A DNA stretch of 64,000 nt from Ancylomarina sp048268005 (GCA_048268005.1 JBLWWJ010000001.1:868001-932000), one strand, 5' to 3'; shown: positions 44,088 through 52,873, counted from the stretch's first letter. Program-made: numbers and translations. Notes: generated by a model not told the origin, from the letters alone.

Positions 44088-44741
44088 TTATTTAAATGAT
44101 TCTTCACGCAAGACCCCTTCAAGGTATTGCAGGTACAAAATCCCATTCAAATGATCTATTTCGTGTTGAAAGATAACGGCAGTAAAATCTTCAATCATTT
44201 CCACATGATGGGTTTTATCCATCTTGTCATATTCAATCAAAATAGCATATGCTCTTGAATTTAAAGTGTCCATTCGGTCCGGAACCGAAAGGCAACCTTC
44301 CCGGTATTCTTGTTTTTTCTTCGAATATTGAATTATTCTGGGATTTAAATAACATTCAAAGGGAGAACCTTTTTTATCAAATCTTTGAACCCATATAATC
44401 TGTTTTAGTACACCCACTTGTGGTGCCGCAATACCAACACCGGCTGTCAGACTATCGCGTACCGTGCTATACATCCTGTCGACCAATCTTTTTAGAACCG
44501 GCTGATTGAGTTCCTGGTTAACCGGGCTGCTTTTTGTACTTAATAATATTGAATCTGTCTTTTTATTAATCTCAAATACGCGCATGGGACTCAGGCTATC
44601 GCCTTGCATGATTAATGCTATTTCGTCATCCGAAAATGTATTTCTTTTGTCAGTTTTACCAACAAAGTTTTTCGTGCTGGAACAACTGCTAATTAAAATA
44701 GTCAGAATTAGGATGCTTATAAATTGATATTGCTTAGTCAT
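44088..44741 (-). CDS. def: Lipoprotein-type peptide deformylase
   Basis: 217 residues. The N-terminus has a lipoprotein signal (hydrophobic ILILTILISS followed by CSS; lipidated Cys about 20). All three deformylase motifs are intact: GVGIAAPQVG, EGCLSVP, and the metal-binding QHEIDHLNG. Deformylases remove the N-formyl group from nascent proteins, normally in the cytosol; the signal predicts export and anchoring in an envelope membrane. Substrates there could be formylated peptides, which is inference. The 60 residues between signal and motif I are longer than in the cytosolic enzyme. Second gene of an operon, 21 bp after the TPR gene. Confidence 0.87.
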   Translation of the reverse strand: MTKQYQFISILILTILISSCSSTKNFVGKTDKRNTFSDDEIALIMQGDSLSPMRVFEINKKTDSILLSTKSSPVNQELNQPVLKRLVDRMYSTVRDSLTAGVGIAAPQVGVLKQIIWVQRFDKKGSPFECYLNPRIIQYSKKKQEYREGCLSVPDRMDTLNSRAYAILIEYDKMDKTHHVEMIEDFTAVIFQHEIDHLNGILYLQYLEGVLREESFK

Positions 44742-44762
44742 AATTTACACGCATTTAAATTA

Positions 44763-45452
44763 TTATTCGTCAGTAACTTTGTCCAGGAATTTTTGACAAG
44801 CATTTTGAGCCTTAGTGATGTCTTTAAATATATTTTTATCCTGTTCTGCCTCATCTGTTGCATTGTAGAGCATTACTGCCTTAAGGTAATATTTCTTGGC
44901 ACGAATACCTTTGCTAAGCAGAATAAACACATCAGCAATCGTCATTAATTCTACATAGCTTGGATTTTCTTTTTGCTCAATTAGTTCAACAACCTTTAAT
45001 AGACTCTCTTCCGTTTTAACCCTGTGTTTTTCAGCGAATTTTAATGGCAAATGATAATCTGTGTAAAGCGAAAAATGAGTGCTGGCTTTACTTTTAAGGT
45101 AAATGGTGTTGTCAGGGTCTAAAGATAATGCTTCGTTAAAGTTCTTTAGAGCTTCTTGCTCTTTACCTTTTGAGTGCTTTAAGGCTACTCCCTTGTAATA
45201 ATAGCCTTCTGGATTTTTAGGATCTAATTTAATAGAAACATCTGCGTACAAAGATAATTTCTCAACATCCTTGGTTCTTTCCAGGCCCTTGCAAGCTAAA
45301 AGAACGAGCTCTAAGTTTTCAGAATCTTTTTCTAATGCAGCAATAATTTTATTTAATGACGGCTTTACCTTACCAGAATTATACAACGCTTTAAGCGATT
45401 CATAAGTATCTGTTTTCACCACTTTCTTTTTTCCTTTAGCCTCTTTACTCAT
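44763..45452 (-). CDS. TPR-repeat protein
   Basis: 229 residues, no signal peptide, Lys-rich start (SKEAKGKKKVVKTD). TPR-like helix pairs run through it: NPEGYYYKGVALKHSKGKEQEALKNFNEALSLDPDNTIYL is the clearest unit, with others at about 20-90 and 150-215. Probably a cytosolic scaffold protein; partners unknown. It is the first gene of an operon with the lipoprotein deformylase. A perfect 11-bp inverted repeat lies 30 bp upstream. Confidence 0.65.
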   Translation of the reverse strand: MSKEAKGKKKVVKTDTYESLKALYNSGKVKPSLNKIIAALEKDSENLELVLLACKGLERTKDVEKLSLYADVSIKLDPKNPEGYYYKGVALKHSKGKEQEALKNFNEALSLDPDNTIYLKSKASTHFSLYTDYHLPLKFAEKHRVKTEESLLKVVELIEQKENPSYVELMTIADVFILLSKGIRAKKYYLKAVMLYNATDEAEQDKNIFKDITKAQNACQKFLDKVTDE

Positions 45453-45483
45453 TGGTTCTCGTTATTATATTTTAATCTAATGT

Positions 45484-45513
45484 TTTGTTCGTTGGAGTTG
45501 TTCAACGAACAAA
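45484..45513. promoter_or_regulatory. Inverted repeat before the TPR-deformylase operon
   Basis: TTTGTTCGTTG and CAACGAACAAA are perfect 11-bp arms with an 8-bp spacer, about 30 bp before the TPR start codon. No T-tract follows it on the coding strand, so it is more likely an operator or leader hairpin than a terminator. Confidence 0.45.
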
Positions 45514-45737
45514 GGGGTAAAGTTACAAATCAAAAAACTTAAGATTGCTTTTAATGCAATCTATTTGTTTATCTAAGGTGAAAATTGACATCATTAATCT
45601 AATTCATGGTGATAGAACTAAAGAGTTAATTCTGATTCTCCGGACCAACAGTCTCGAAATGTCGGGAGAAGGGAAAGGGAATTCCAGATAAAACGCCGAA
45701 TACTTAAAACCTGTCTGGCTTAAAAAAGATATAAACT

Positions 45738-45773
45738 AAAAAAGCCCAATCTCAATTTGATGAGATTGGGCTT
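45738..45773 (-). terminator. Intrinsic terminator of the MFS gene
   Basis: Stem GCCCAATCTCA/TGAGATTGGGC with loop ATTTGA, followed by T6 on the minus strand. Its core AAGCCCAATCTC is shared with the 44016-44050 terminator. Confidence 0.8.
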
Positions 45774-45794
45774 CATATATCTGTAAGACTTAAT

Positions 45795-45868
45795 GATTTA
45801 TCCTTTTCCCGATAGCTATCGGGACTTTTTTACTTTAACCTTAATTTTTTTTTCCTTTATCCTTGAGG
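45795..45868. repeat. CCCGATAGCTATCGGG palindrome with TTTATCCTT/CTTTAACCTT units
   Basis: TCCCGATAGCTATCGGGA (45807-45824) is a perfect 18-bp palindrome. It is flanked by TTTATCCTT and CTTTAACCTT units of the repeat family also seen in the bat operon, right next to the MFS stop codon. Confidence 0.6.
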
Positions 45869-45869
45869 A

Positions 45870-47183
45870 TTAATCTTCCTGAGGGTTATTCAGTTTTAAA
45901 GAGAACAAAAGTAGGATAATGACTAAAACACCACCTGCAAAGCCTGCTAGTTGGTAGCTGCCTGTTAAAGTGAATATACGAGAAAAGAAAAGAGGCGCTA
46001 TGGCTGAACCAAATACCATAAGCGACATAGCTAATCCGCTAATGGCACCCAAATGATCTTGTCCGAAAAAGCGTGGCCATGTAATAGAAGCCAGTACAGA
46101 GAAAAGACCTCCCATAACACCATTACCTAGAATCAGAATGTAGTAACCGCTCCAATGTGAAAGGAAAGATAATCCAATGCAAGAAAGCAGACATCCCATA
46201 AGGTAAATGATTAGAATACGCTTGAGTGGCATATAGTCGCTAATTACATTTCCTGCCAGAGCAGCGACGATAGAAATTAGCGAAGCTGGAATGAAAATAC
46301 TTAATGCTTTCTGTTCGCTATAACCTGATACCTCGAATATAGAAACCACATTAAAAGTGAAGCCTGTGATAAAGAAAGCACTAAAGGCAATGGCTAGCGC
46401 ATAAACCCAAAAGATAGGTGTTTTCTTTGCTTCTTTTAGTGTGAACTGTTTATTGCTATCCTTAAAAGCTTTTTTCTTTTTCTCTTCAATTACTTTTCCA
46501 TCTGGAATAAGTCCACATTCTTCAGGATTATCCCTAAAGAAAATATAAGCAAAAACGATAAAGGCAACAATAATGGCTGCCATAATCAGGTAGGCTGCAC
46601 TCCAATCGGTGCTGTGGATAATGCCTGCCACAAAAAGAGGAGCTACTGCAAAACCAAAAGATTGAATGCCCGAGGAGATGCTATTGGCTAATCCACGCCT
46701 TTTGTTGAACCATTTCATCAGCATGTTTCGAGAGGCTAATGTTAATACGCCTTGTCCTGAGAAACGAAGTATAAAGAATAAAGCCGATACTAATACGAAA
46801 CTGATTGTTGAAAATGAAATATTTGTCAAGGACGAAATACTTGCAGTCATCTGATCGCTTATGGAGAATAGCAAAAGTGTTATTGCCAGAATGCTGGCAG
46901 CAAGAATAGAGGTGAATCGTGCTCCAAATCGGTCATACACTTTTCCTGCCTTGGTCAGAAATAGGGAACTCATGGCCGTACCAATCAGATAGGCTGAACT
47001 CAGTGCATCACGTGAAAGTTGCAGGGCATCTATCAGGTAGTCGGTGAAAACCGATACACCTATGGTTTGGCCCGGTATTGAACAAATGATTCCTATTGTG
47101 GCAGCAATCATGGCCATCCATCCGTAAAAAACAGGAAATTTGGATGGCGCAAAAGGTAAGTTAGGATGACGTTTTATTGGCAT
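45870..47183 (-). CDS. MFS transporter, oxalate/formate-antiporter-like (OFA) family
   Basis: 437 residues with about twelve transmembrane segments. N-terminal FPVFYGWMAMIAATIGIICSIPGQTIGVSVFTDYLI is typical of the OFA/monocarboxylate branch of the MFS; the loop KAGKVYDRFGARFT after segment two is the MFS signature. The central cytoplasmic loop (PDGKVIEEKKKKAFKDSNKQFTLKEAKKTP) separates two six-helix halves. Substrate unknown; the family carries small monocarboxylates or drugs. No operon partner. Confidence 0.83.
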   Translation of the reverse strand: MPIKRHPNLPFAPSKFPVFYGWMAMIAATIGIICSIPGQTIGVSVFTDYLIDALQLSRDALSSAYLIGTAMSSLFLTKAGKVYDRFGARFTSILAASILAITLLLFSISDQMTASISSLTNISFSTISFVLVSALFFILRFSGQGVLTLASRNMLMKWFNKRRGLANSISSGIQSFGFAVAPLFVAGIIHSTDWSAAYLIMAAIIVAFIVFAYIFFRDNPEECGLIPDGKVIEEKKKKAFKDSNKQFTLKEAKKTPIFWVYALAIAFSAFFITGFTFNVVSIFEVSGYSEQKALSIFIPASLISIVAALAGNVISDYMPLKRILIIYLMGCLLSCIGLSFLSHWSGYYILILGNGVMGGLFSVLASITWPRFFGQDHLGAISGLAMSLMVFGSAIAPLFFSRIFTLTGSYQLAGFAGGVLVIILLLFSLKLNNPQED

Positions 47184-47486
47184 AAATTAAAATTTTGCAC
47201 AAAGGAAGTCAAATAAGCCGAAAATTAAGATAGGTTTTGTACATGAATTTTACACCTAGTAAAAAAAACAAGCCAGTCTGACCTTTGTTTGTTCAATATG
47301 GTGACATCTGCATAAGGCCTCATGGCAGACTGACAAAATCCGCCTTGAGGTGTGAAACTAAAATCTAACTTAATTATAGGGGCTAGTATCTCGTAATTCG
47401 TCATTATCAATTCGTCATTCTTTTTCACAGCTTGTCGGATCATTCATAATTCTTAACTCATAATGTATAATTAAACAGGTAGTGCT
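47184..47486. other. Intergenic region with repeats upstream of the MFS gene
   Basis: 303 bp without a real gene. An imperfect palindrome centred on AGGCCT (about 47309-47329) and AATTCGTCATT/TTCATAATT repeats (47388-47477) fill it. A 72-codon frame here on the minus strand reads through these repeats and looks spurious. Confidence 0.5.
47388..47477. repeat. AATTCGTCATT / ATTCATAATT degenerate repeats
   Basis: Units AATTCGTCATT (twice) and CATTCATAATT plus CTCATAATGTATAATT follow each other. A different family from the AAAGGTTAAAG repeats elsewhere in the window. Confidence 0.5.
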
Positions 47487-50120
47487 TTAAAAGTGTACTT
47501 TAATTTTTAGACCCGTCTCCTTGTGTTGATTACCATCAAAGCTCCATACAGCCTCAACATCCAGAAGAAGAAAAATTTGTGTTAAACCATATCCAACTTC
47601 CCAATAGTTCTTTTTTCCTTCGTGAGTCAGGTAATTAAGGAACACTTTTTCTTGTATAACCATAGCATTGTTCAAAATAGGCAGACGTTTTAGTAAGAAA
47701 CGATCAGAAGTGTATTGAACATGAGCTTCAGCGTATTCTTTATTGGTCGCATGCTGGTAATAATCCAATAAACGGAAGGTATTCATATCATCGCTGAGCA
47801 TAAAAACAGGTTTACTGGTTTTAAATTGGCGATAATCGGCAAAAAAACTTTTCTTGTTCGATAAATATGAGCCTGCTTTTAAGTTATAGGCCAGGCGATC
47901 GTTAAATCCTATTTCGAAATCCTGTTTTACAGAAGCTTCCAGAAATGAAAAATCGGTTTCAGAATCTAAAATATCCTTGATACCTTGTTTGTAGAGTAAA
48001 GAAAAGATAGGTTGTGAGTGAAAGTAAGTCATTCGTTTGGCACCTTTGTTTACTGTGTATCTGTGGCGAGGTGTATAGGATAATTGTGCCGTAAATGTAA
48101 GGGCTTTGTTGTCGCGAACAAGGTCTGAATTGATACCCTTTGGTATGTTCGGACTATATTTATTGTCACTCGGTCCAGAAATGTAGAACTTATTGTTATT
48201 GTCAAGCTGTTTTCTGTTGGCGTATTCCAAACGTGTGTATAGGTTTAAGCCATTTACAAGATCTGTACGGTGCCAAATATTCACAAAATTCTTATCGTAT
48301 AGTTTCATGTGATTATCCTTATAATACAAAGAGGTAATCATATTTAGCATGGGATCAATTCCGGTATATTCGTTAAAATCGACAGCTTTACTACCGGCTT
48401 TAAAACCCAACCAGGCTCTTTTCATTCCATTGTATCGATATCTGCTATGAATTGAAAAATCCAGATGTTCACGTGAGAATGCGTAAGTAAGATCTGAACC
48501 TGCTTGAAAATAATGCCCAAGTGTATCACTTTGGGAATAGGAGAAAGGGGCATCTAAAGTAAAGCCCTGAACCGTATTGTACGATAGCTTATCAAAGGCC
48601 AATAGGCCCGGAGTGGATAAATGCGAGTTCGACTCTTTATACTTGTACGTTTTGCCCCAAAGTAGGTGATTGAATTTAAATTCCCGGTTAGCTCTGCGCA
48701 CCGAATCTTTATATTCGGGAGTGTTTTTAACTTTCACAATGGAATCTTTCTGCACAAAACTGATCTTTTCATCTTCCGAAAGTGGGATAGGGCGCATTTC
48801 GTCCCAATACAGTGAATCTTTGGTCTTGGCATCTTTAGCCATTTTCACCTTTTCGATTTTTATTTCCAGAGGCTCTTTTGTTTTCTTCTTTTTGTTTTTT
48901 GAATTCTCTTTTTCCATCAAACGATAAAGCTTCCGCATATCGGAATTCTTCATGTCAGGTTTTTCCAGAAGGGTTTTGATTTCAGCCTTGCGTTTAATTT
49001 CCTTAGCCGATAAGACTTTTGATTCTTCGGTGTTGCTTAACTGATTAATATTTTCAGATTCTTGTTGTCTAGCCAGTTCTTCTTGTTTTAAATAGTCATG
49101 ATCCAAATCAGGATTTAATGTCACTTCATAATCTTTGATTGAAGCCACATACATGCCTTCCAAACCGAATCCCATACCTTTGAATTTGATGTTGTAGTCA
49201 AGACTAACCGGCATCCATACGTCCTTACTAACTGGTGCGTATATTTGATGCATGTGAACATGAGTCATGGGTAGTTGTAGTTTTAAATCTGCCGAATGTA
49301 TGTTCCAAAAAGTTTCAGCGATAAAGATAAAACCGTTAAATAAATCTTTACCTTTTCTTTTGGGTATCACTTTTATTTGGTTGATTGTTCTGCCTTGATC
49401 TTCAAATACAGATACCAATTGGAATTTATAGACGGTAAAAGCAGCTTTATCCAAAGGGGATATAAAGCCGTTATCTCGGGTGTTATAAAGGTTGGCTGTA
49501 ATGAATTGCATGGGATCAGCCTGATCGTCAAGACCTGATGAACGAATTGAAATAACTTCTTCTTCAATTTTATTTGGAAGTTGAAAATGGATCTTCGATA
49601 TGTTTTCTGTGACAAATACCTTACCGACTGTTATATCTTCTTCTGCTAGTTTTTTCTTGAATAAACCTGGGACACTGGTGATTTTACCTGAACCTTTCAG
49701 ATAAACTTTATTGGTGTATTCACTAATTTGCTTGGTGTAATAGTCACCCATTGCAATTGCTTTTCGCATAACGAAATAAGCTGGATCTTCACCACTGGCT
49801 AATATTTTGACCTCTTTTAGTTGATAAGTTTGAGGGGCAAGGGCTACATTCATTTCCATGTCGTTTTGTCCCATGCTTATATTGACTTCCTTGGTTTTGT
49901 ACCCCATATATCGATAGTGAAGCTGCCATTTACCTTCTGGAAGATCTAAATGATATTCTCCATCTATATTCGATGTGGTTCCGGTAGCCAGTTCTTTTAT
50001 AAATATATTGGCAAAGGGAATGGGGTTTCCTTCGAGGTCTGTAATGTTTCCTTTTAATTGTTGGGTGTAGCCTGTAAATGAAAACAGACAGAATAAGAGG
50101 ATGAAAATGTTTCTTGTCAT
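47487..50120 (-). CDS. DUF5686 outer-membrane-associated protein with CarbopepD-regulatory-like domain
   Basis: About 877 residues from ATG at 50120 (MTRNIFILLFCLFS signal peptide); an ATG at 50141 adds seven residues. Residues about 20-105 are a CarbopepD-regulatory-like domain (QLKGNITDLEGNPIPFANIFIKELATGTTSNIDGEYHL), a common opening of TonB-dependent and related Bacteroidota envelope proteins. The rest matches DUF5686 style: long beta-rich sequence with many aromatic residues, a charged linker (about 355-500), and a C-terminal beta-barrel-like end (TQIFLLLDVEAVWSF). Function unknown; probably outer membrane. Confidence 0.78.
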   Translation of the reverse strand: MTRNIFILLFCLFSFTGYTQQLKGNITDLEGNPIPFANIFIKELATGTTSNIDGEYHLDLPEGKWQLHYRYMGYKTKEVNISMGQNDMEMNVALAPQTYQLKEVKILASGEDPAYFVMRKAIAMGDYYTKQISEYTNKVYLKGSGKITSVPGLFKKKLAEEDITVGKVFVTENISKIHFQLPNKIEEEVISIRSSGLDDQADPMQFITANLYNTRDNGFISPLDKAAFTVYKFQLVSVFEDQGRTINQIKVIPKRKGKDLFNGFIFIAETFWNIHSADLKLQLPMTHVHMHQIYAPVSKDVWMPVSLDYNIKFKGMGFGLEGMYVASIKDYEVTLNPDLDHDYLKQEELARQQESENINQLSNTEESKVLSAKEIKRKAEIKTLLEKPDMKNSDMRKLYRLMEKENSKNKKKKTKEPLEIKIEKVKMAKDAKTKDSLYWDEMRPIPLSEDEKISFVQKDSIVKVKNTPEYKDSVRRANREFKFNHLLWGKTYKYKESNSHLSTPGLLAFDKLSYNTVQGFTLDAPFSYSQSDTLGHYFQAGSDLTYAFSREHLDFSIHSRYRYNGMKRAWLGFKAGSKAVDFNEYTGIDPMLNMITSLYYKDNHMKLYDKNFVNIWHRTDLVNGLNLYTRLEYANRKQLDNNNKFYISGPSDNKYSPNIPKGINSDLVRDNKALTFTAQLSYTPRHRYTVNKGAKRMTYFHSQPIFSLLYKQGIKDILDSETDFSFLEASVKQDFEIGFNDRLAYNLKAGSYLSNKKSFFADYRQFKTSKPVFMLSDDMNTFRLLDYYQHATNKEYAEAHVQYTSDRFLLKRLPILNNAMVIQEKVFLNYLTHEGKKNYWEVGYGLTQIFLLLDVEAVWSFDGNQHKETGLKIKVHF

Positions 50121-50297
50121 AATTTGATTTTGGGGTTTCATTGTGTAACGAATTAGTCAGGGGAATAGTTACACGTTGTTCTTTTTAATCAGAATTAGTT
50201 ATTTGATGGGAGTAAAGATATTTTTTTGAAATGTTAAATTGTGTGTGAAAAACATAAAAAAGAATTATGATTGGTTTTTTATTGAGTTTTAATACAA

Positions 50298-50331
50298 AAT
50301 AAAGCCACAATTTCAGAATTGAAATTGTGGC
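50298..50331 (-). terminator. Intrinsic terminator of the ExbB-like gene
   Basis: On the minus strand GCCACAATTTC pairs with GAAATTGTGGC around a 6-base loop, followed by TTTATTTTG. Confidence 0.75.
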
Positions 50332-50365
50332 CAATTAGTAGGTTGTTTTAGTCTCAGTGGTTTTT

Positions 50366-50737
50366 CTATGCTTCTTGTTTTCTTGCGTTAAGATAGCGCA
50401 GTATAAACCAGAATATTCCCGATATTGTGAATAGTATGCCACCTGTTAAAGGAGCGATCATGCTAACTCTAATGCCACCAGCAACTGCTGCAGGAGAAAT
50501 ACCTGGGACAGATTGAATGACATCAAGGGCTGCTGAAAGACCCATGCCTTGACCAAGAAGACCGAGAAAAAAACTTAGACTCCCCAGGAACAAAATGGCA
50601 TCCAGATGTCGTTTGTTTACAAAACCAAGTTTTAGAAGCTTGATTAAAGTTAATAGCGACCATATTATGGCAGTTAGTCCCGTAAGCACTATAACAGTCA
50701 TGAATTGGACACCGCCCTGAAAGAAAAGATCGATCAT
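50366..50737 (-). CDS. Small MotA/TolQ/ExbB-like membrane protein
   Basis: 123 residues with three or four hydrophobic segments: about 10-32, 45-68, 88-115. The LGLLGQGMGLSAALDVIQSVPGISPAAVAGGIRVSMIAPLTGGILFTISGIFWFIL stretch resembles the last two helices of MotA/TolQ/ExbB proton channels. It lacks the long cytoplasmic insertion of true ExbB, and no ExbD or TonB gene is adjacent. Exact role unknown. A TATTTTTG box at 50759-50766 precedes it. Confidence 0.55.
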   Translation of the reverse strand: MIDLFFQGGVQFMTVIVLTGLTAIIWSLLTLIKLLKLGFVNKRHLDAILFLGSLSFFLGLLGQGMGLSAALDVIQSVPGISPAAVAGGIRVSMIAPLTGGILFTISGIFWFILRYLNARKQEA

Positions 50738-50758
50738 GTTTTAAAAGTTTAGGTTAAA

Positions 50759-50766
50759 CAAAAATA
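50759..50766 (-). promoter_or_regulatory. -7 box (TATTTTTG) of the ExbB-like gene
   Basis: CAAAAATA on the plus strand is an exact minus-strand TAnnTTTG about 20 bp before the start codon. Confidence 0.4.
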
Positions 50767-51044
50767 CGAATCAAACCTATTGCTTGTTGCTTATACTTCA
50801 AATTAATTGCGTTGAACCGTTTTAATCTAGCGATGAATGACATTTAAGTAAAGTTGAGGCTGTTTTTTTAATCAAGTCAGATTGTTTGCTCTATTTATGA
50901 AATCTCTCATTTGCTGTCCGGAAGATGTTGTGAGTCAGTGTTGTGTGGTGATTCTGGGCGGTCTTGCTTTGATTCTAATATCTACACTAAACTTGTTGTT
51001 AAACTTATATTTACTGTAGTTTATCGTATATCATAAATAAAAGG

Positions 51045-51061
51045 TTTTAGCTTCAAGCTAA
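51045..51061. promoter_or_regulatory. Palindrome before the two-component system genes
   Basis: TTTAGCTTCAAGCTAAA is a perfect 8-1-8 palindrome 22 bp before the kinase start; a -7-like TATTTTCG follows at 51068-51075. It would sit in the -20 to -37 region of that promoter, so it may be an operator. Confidence 0.4.
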
Positions 51062-51083
51062 ATTATCTATTTTCGTATCTACT

Positions 51084-52178
51084 ATGACGAAGATCTTACA
51101 ATTGCTTAATAGGAATCTTGTAAACTGGAGAAGAACAGCTCTTTCTCTGTTGACTTGGTCTATGGCACTTTTATTCATTTCGGTATTCTTCGATCTATAT
51201 AGCCAGGATTATTATAATGCTATAATCTTTTGTCTTTGTTTTGTTCCTCTTGCATATGTCTGTACACGTTTTCTTAATGATTTTTTGATTCCCCGATATT
51301 TATTAACCAAGCGCTATTTTAGATTTTGGTTATACTTATTCTACTTGTTCTGTTTGTCATTGAGCATTGAAACCTTGATTGTTGCAGGTCTTTATGTTTT
51401 AGTGTGGAATTATTCTCTTACAGGAATTGATCCGGCTACAATGGAAGTGCGTTTTTTACTCGTAGGCTTATACTTTGTAATTTTAGTAGGAGTAGCCTAT
51501 CGTCAACTTCAAAGAAGTCTTAAAGAACAACGGTTAAGAGAACAGCAGGATAAGATAAAGGTAGAAACCGAATTGCGTTTAAAGGAAGCTGAGCTGAGTT
51601 TGTTAAAGGCACAGGTTAATCCTCATTTTTTATTCAATTCCTTGAATAGCATTTATGGTTTGAGTCTTGAGAAGTCAGAGGAAACGCCACGAATGATCAT
51701 GCTCTTATCAGAAATTCTGGATTACACCCTTTATGGTTGCAATACAGAATTTGTACCCATCGATAAAGAAATTGATTTGGTAGAGAATTATGCTGCGATC
51801 CAAAAAGGACGTTTTGGTGAGGCTATTGAATTGGATATCGATATGGAAGAAGGGAAGTTAATCAATGAGAGAATAGCACCCTTGTTGCTCTTGCCTTTGG
51901 TAGAGAACGCTTTTAAGTATACCGATAGAAAGGATGGCGTTGCAAGTACTATTTCAATTAATTTAAATCTAGAGGATGACTTCTGTTTTAGTATAAAAAA
52001 TCCAATTAAACATGAAGATGATCAAAGAGGAAATGGTGGCATTGGTTTAGAGAATCTTCGAAAACGTCTGGAATTAATTTACCCAGAGAAATATGATCTG
52101 ACTATAAAAAAGGATGAAAGTTTTTTTGAAGTGCAGTTAAGATTGATGATACTAAAAAGTAAAGTATGCGAAAAATAA
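51084..52178 (+). CDS. LytS-type sensor histidine kinase
   Basis: 364 residues. Four transmembrane segments (about 15-150) without an extracellular sensor domain, a coiled coil (about 150-185: QRSLKEQRLREQQDKIKVETELRLKEAELSLLKAQ), then the His_kinase domain with the phosphorylated His in QVNPHFLFNSLNSIYGL, and an ATPase domain (LLPLVENAFKYT, GNGGIGLENLRKRL). LytS/YehU-type kinases signal to LytTR regulators. Its last 13 bp overlap the regulator gene, so the two are translationally coupled. Confidence 0.92.
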   Translation: MTKILQLLNRNLVNWRRTALSLLTWSMALLFISVFFDLYSQDYYNAIIFCLCFVPLAYVCTRFLNDFLIPRYLLTKRYFRFWLYLFYLFCLSLSIETLIVAGLYVLVWNYSLTGIDPATMEVRFLLVGLYFVILVGVAYRQLQRSLKEQRLREQQDKIKVETELRLKEAELSLLKAQVNPHFLFNSLNSIYGLSLEKSEETPRMIMLLSEILDYTLYGCNTEFVPIDKEIDLVENYAAIQKGRFGEAIELDIDMEEGKLINERIAPLLLLPLVENAFKYTDRKDGVASTISINLNLEDDFCFSIKNPIKHEDDQRGNGGIGLENLRKRLELIYPEKYDLTIKKDESFFEVQLRLMILKSKVCEK

Positions 52179-52870
52179 GATGCCTTTTACTTGATGACGA
52201 GCCCATTGCCATTCGGATATTAGAAAGGCATTTGGAAAATTTTCCTGAGATGGAAGTTTTGGGGCGTTTTCAGTCTGCACCCTCAGCAATGAGTTTTCTT
52301 AGGCATCAAGAGGTTGATTTAATTTTCTCAGATATTGAAATGCCTCAGATGAATGGTTTGCAATTTTTAAAATCCTTGAAAAATCCGCCGGCTCTTATTT
52401 TCACAACGGCTTATAGAAATTATGCCGTTGAAGCTTTTGATTTGGATGTGGTTGATTACTTAATGAAACCTATTTCACTGGAACGGATGGCTCGAGCCAT
52501 CAACCGTTATCACGATAGGCAAAGCAAGCAAGCGGAAACAGCAGTAGCAAGTTTACCTGCTGAAAAGATGATTAACCTGAAAGTAGATAAAAAGATAGTT
52601 CGCCTCTCCCTAGATAAAATCGATTATTTTGAGAGTTTTGGTGATTATGCCATCTGCCGTCATGAAGGAGGCAAGTTGGTTAGTCGTGAAACACTTACTC
52701 GTCTGGTAGAGATGCTTCCATCTGACCGATTTATTCGCATTCACCGCCAATATATTGTTCCTCTGGCAAAAATTGAATCCATATCGGGTAATACCGTATA
52801 CTTACGAGAAAAAGACTTGCCTGTGGGCCGTTCCTATCGAAACGATCTGAAACAAAAAGTGAATTTGTAA
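52166..52870 (+). CDS. LytTR-family response regulator
   Basis: 234 residues. The receiver domain (1-120) has the acidic pair at LLDDEP, the phosphoacceptor Asp in LIFSDIEMPQMNGLQ, and TTAYRNYAVEAFDLDVVDYLMKP. The LytTR DNA-binding domain (about 130-234) has NLKVDKKIVRLSLDKIDYFESFGDYAICR and RFIRIHRQYIVPLAKIES. It is the partner of the overlapping kinase gene. LytTR regulators bind direct repeats, and targets are not evident here. Confidence 0.93.
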   Translation: MRKIRCLLLDDEPIAIRILERHLENFPEMEVLGRFQSAPSAMSFLRHQEVDLIFSDIEMPQMNGLQFLKSLKNPPALIFTTAYRNYAVEAFDLDVVDYLMKPISLERMARAINRYHDRQSKQAETAVASLPAEKMINLKVDKKIVRLSLDKIDYFESFGDYAICRHEGGKLVSRETLTRLVEMLPSDRFIRIHRQYIVPLAKIESISGNTVYLREKDLPVGRSYRNDLKQKVNL

Positions 52871-52873
52871 TTT

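Larger units (their letters stand above)
45453..45869. other. Intergenic region between the TPR gene and the MFS gene
   Basis: 417 bp without a gene. It contains an inverted repeat (45484-45513), a terminator (45738-45773), a CCCGATAGCTATCGGG palindrome (45807-45824) and TTTATCCTT repeats. Confidence 0.55.
50738..51083. other. Divergent intergenic region before the LytS-like gene
   Basis: 346 bp without a gene. It contains the minus-strand -7 box at 50759-50766 and a 17-bp palindrome at 51045-51061 just before the kinase gene. Confidence 0.5.

Noticed and set aside
47225..47443. 72-codon open frame on the minus strand before the MFS gene
   Set aside because: It reads through intergenic repeats and has no domain or conservation that I can see.
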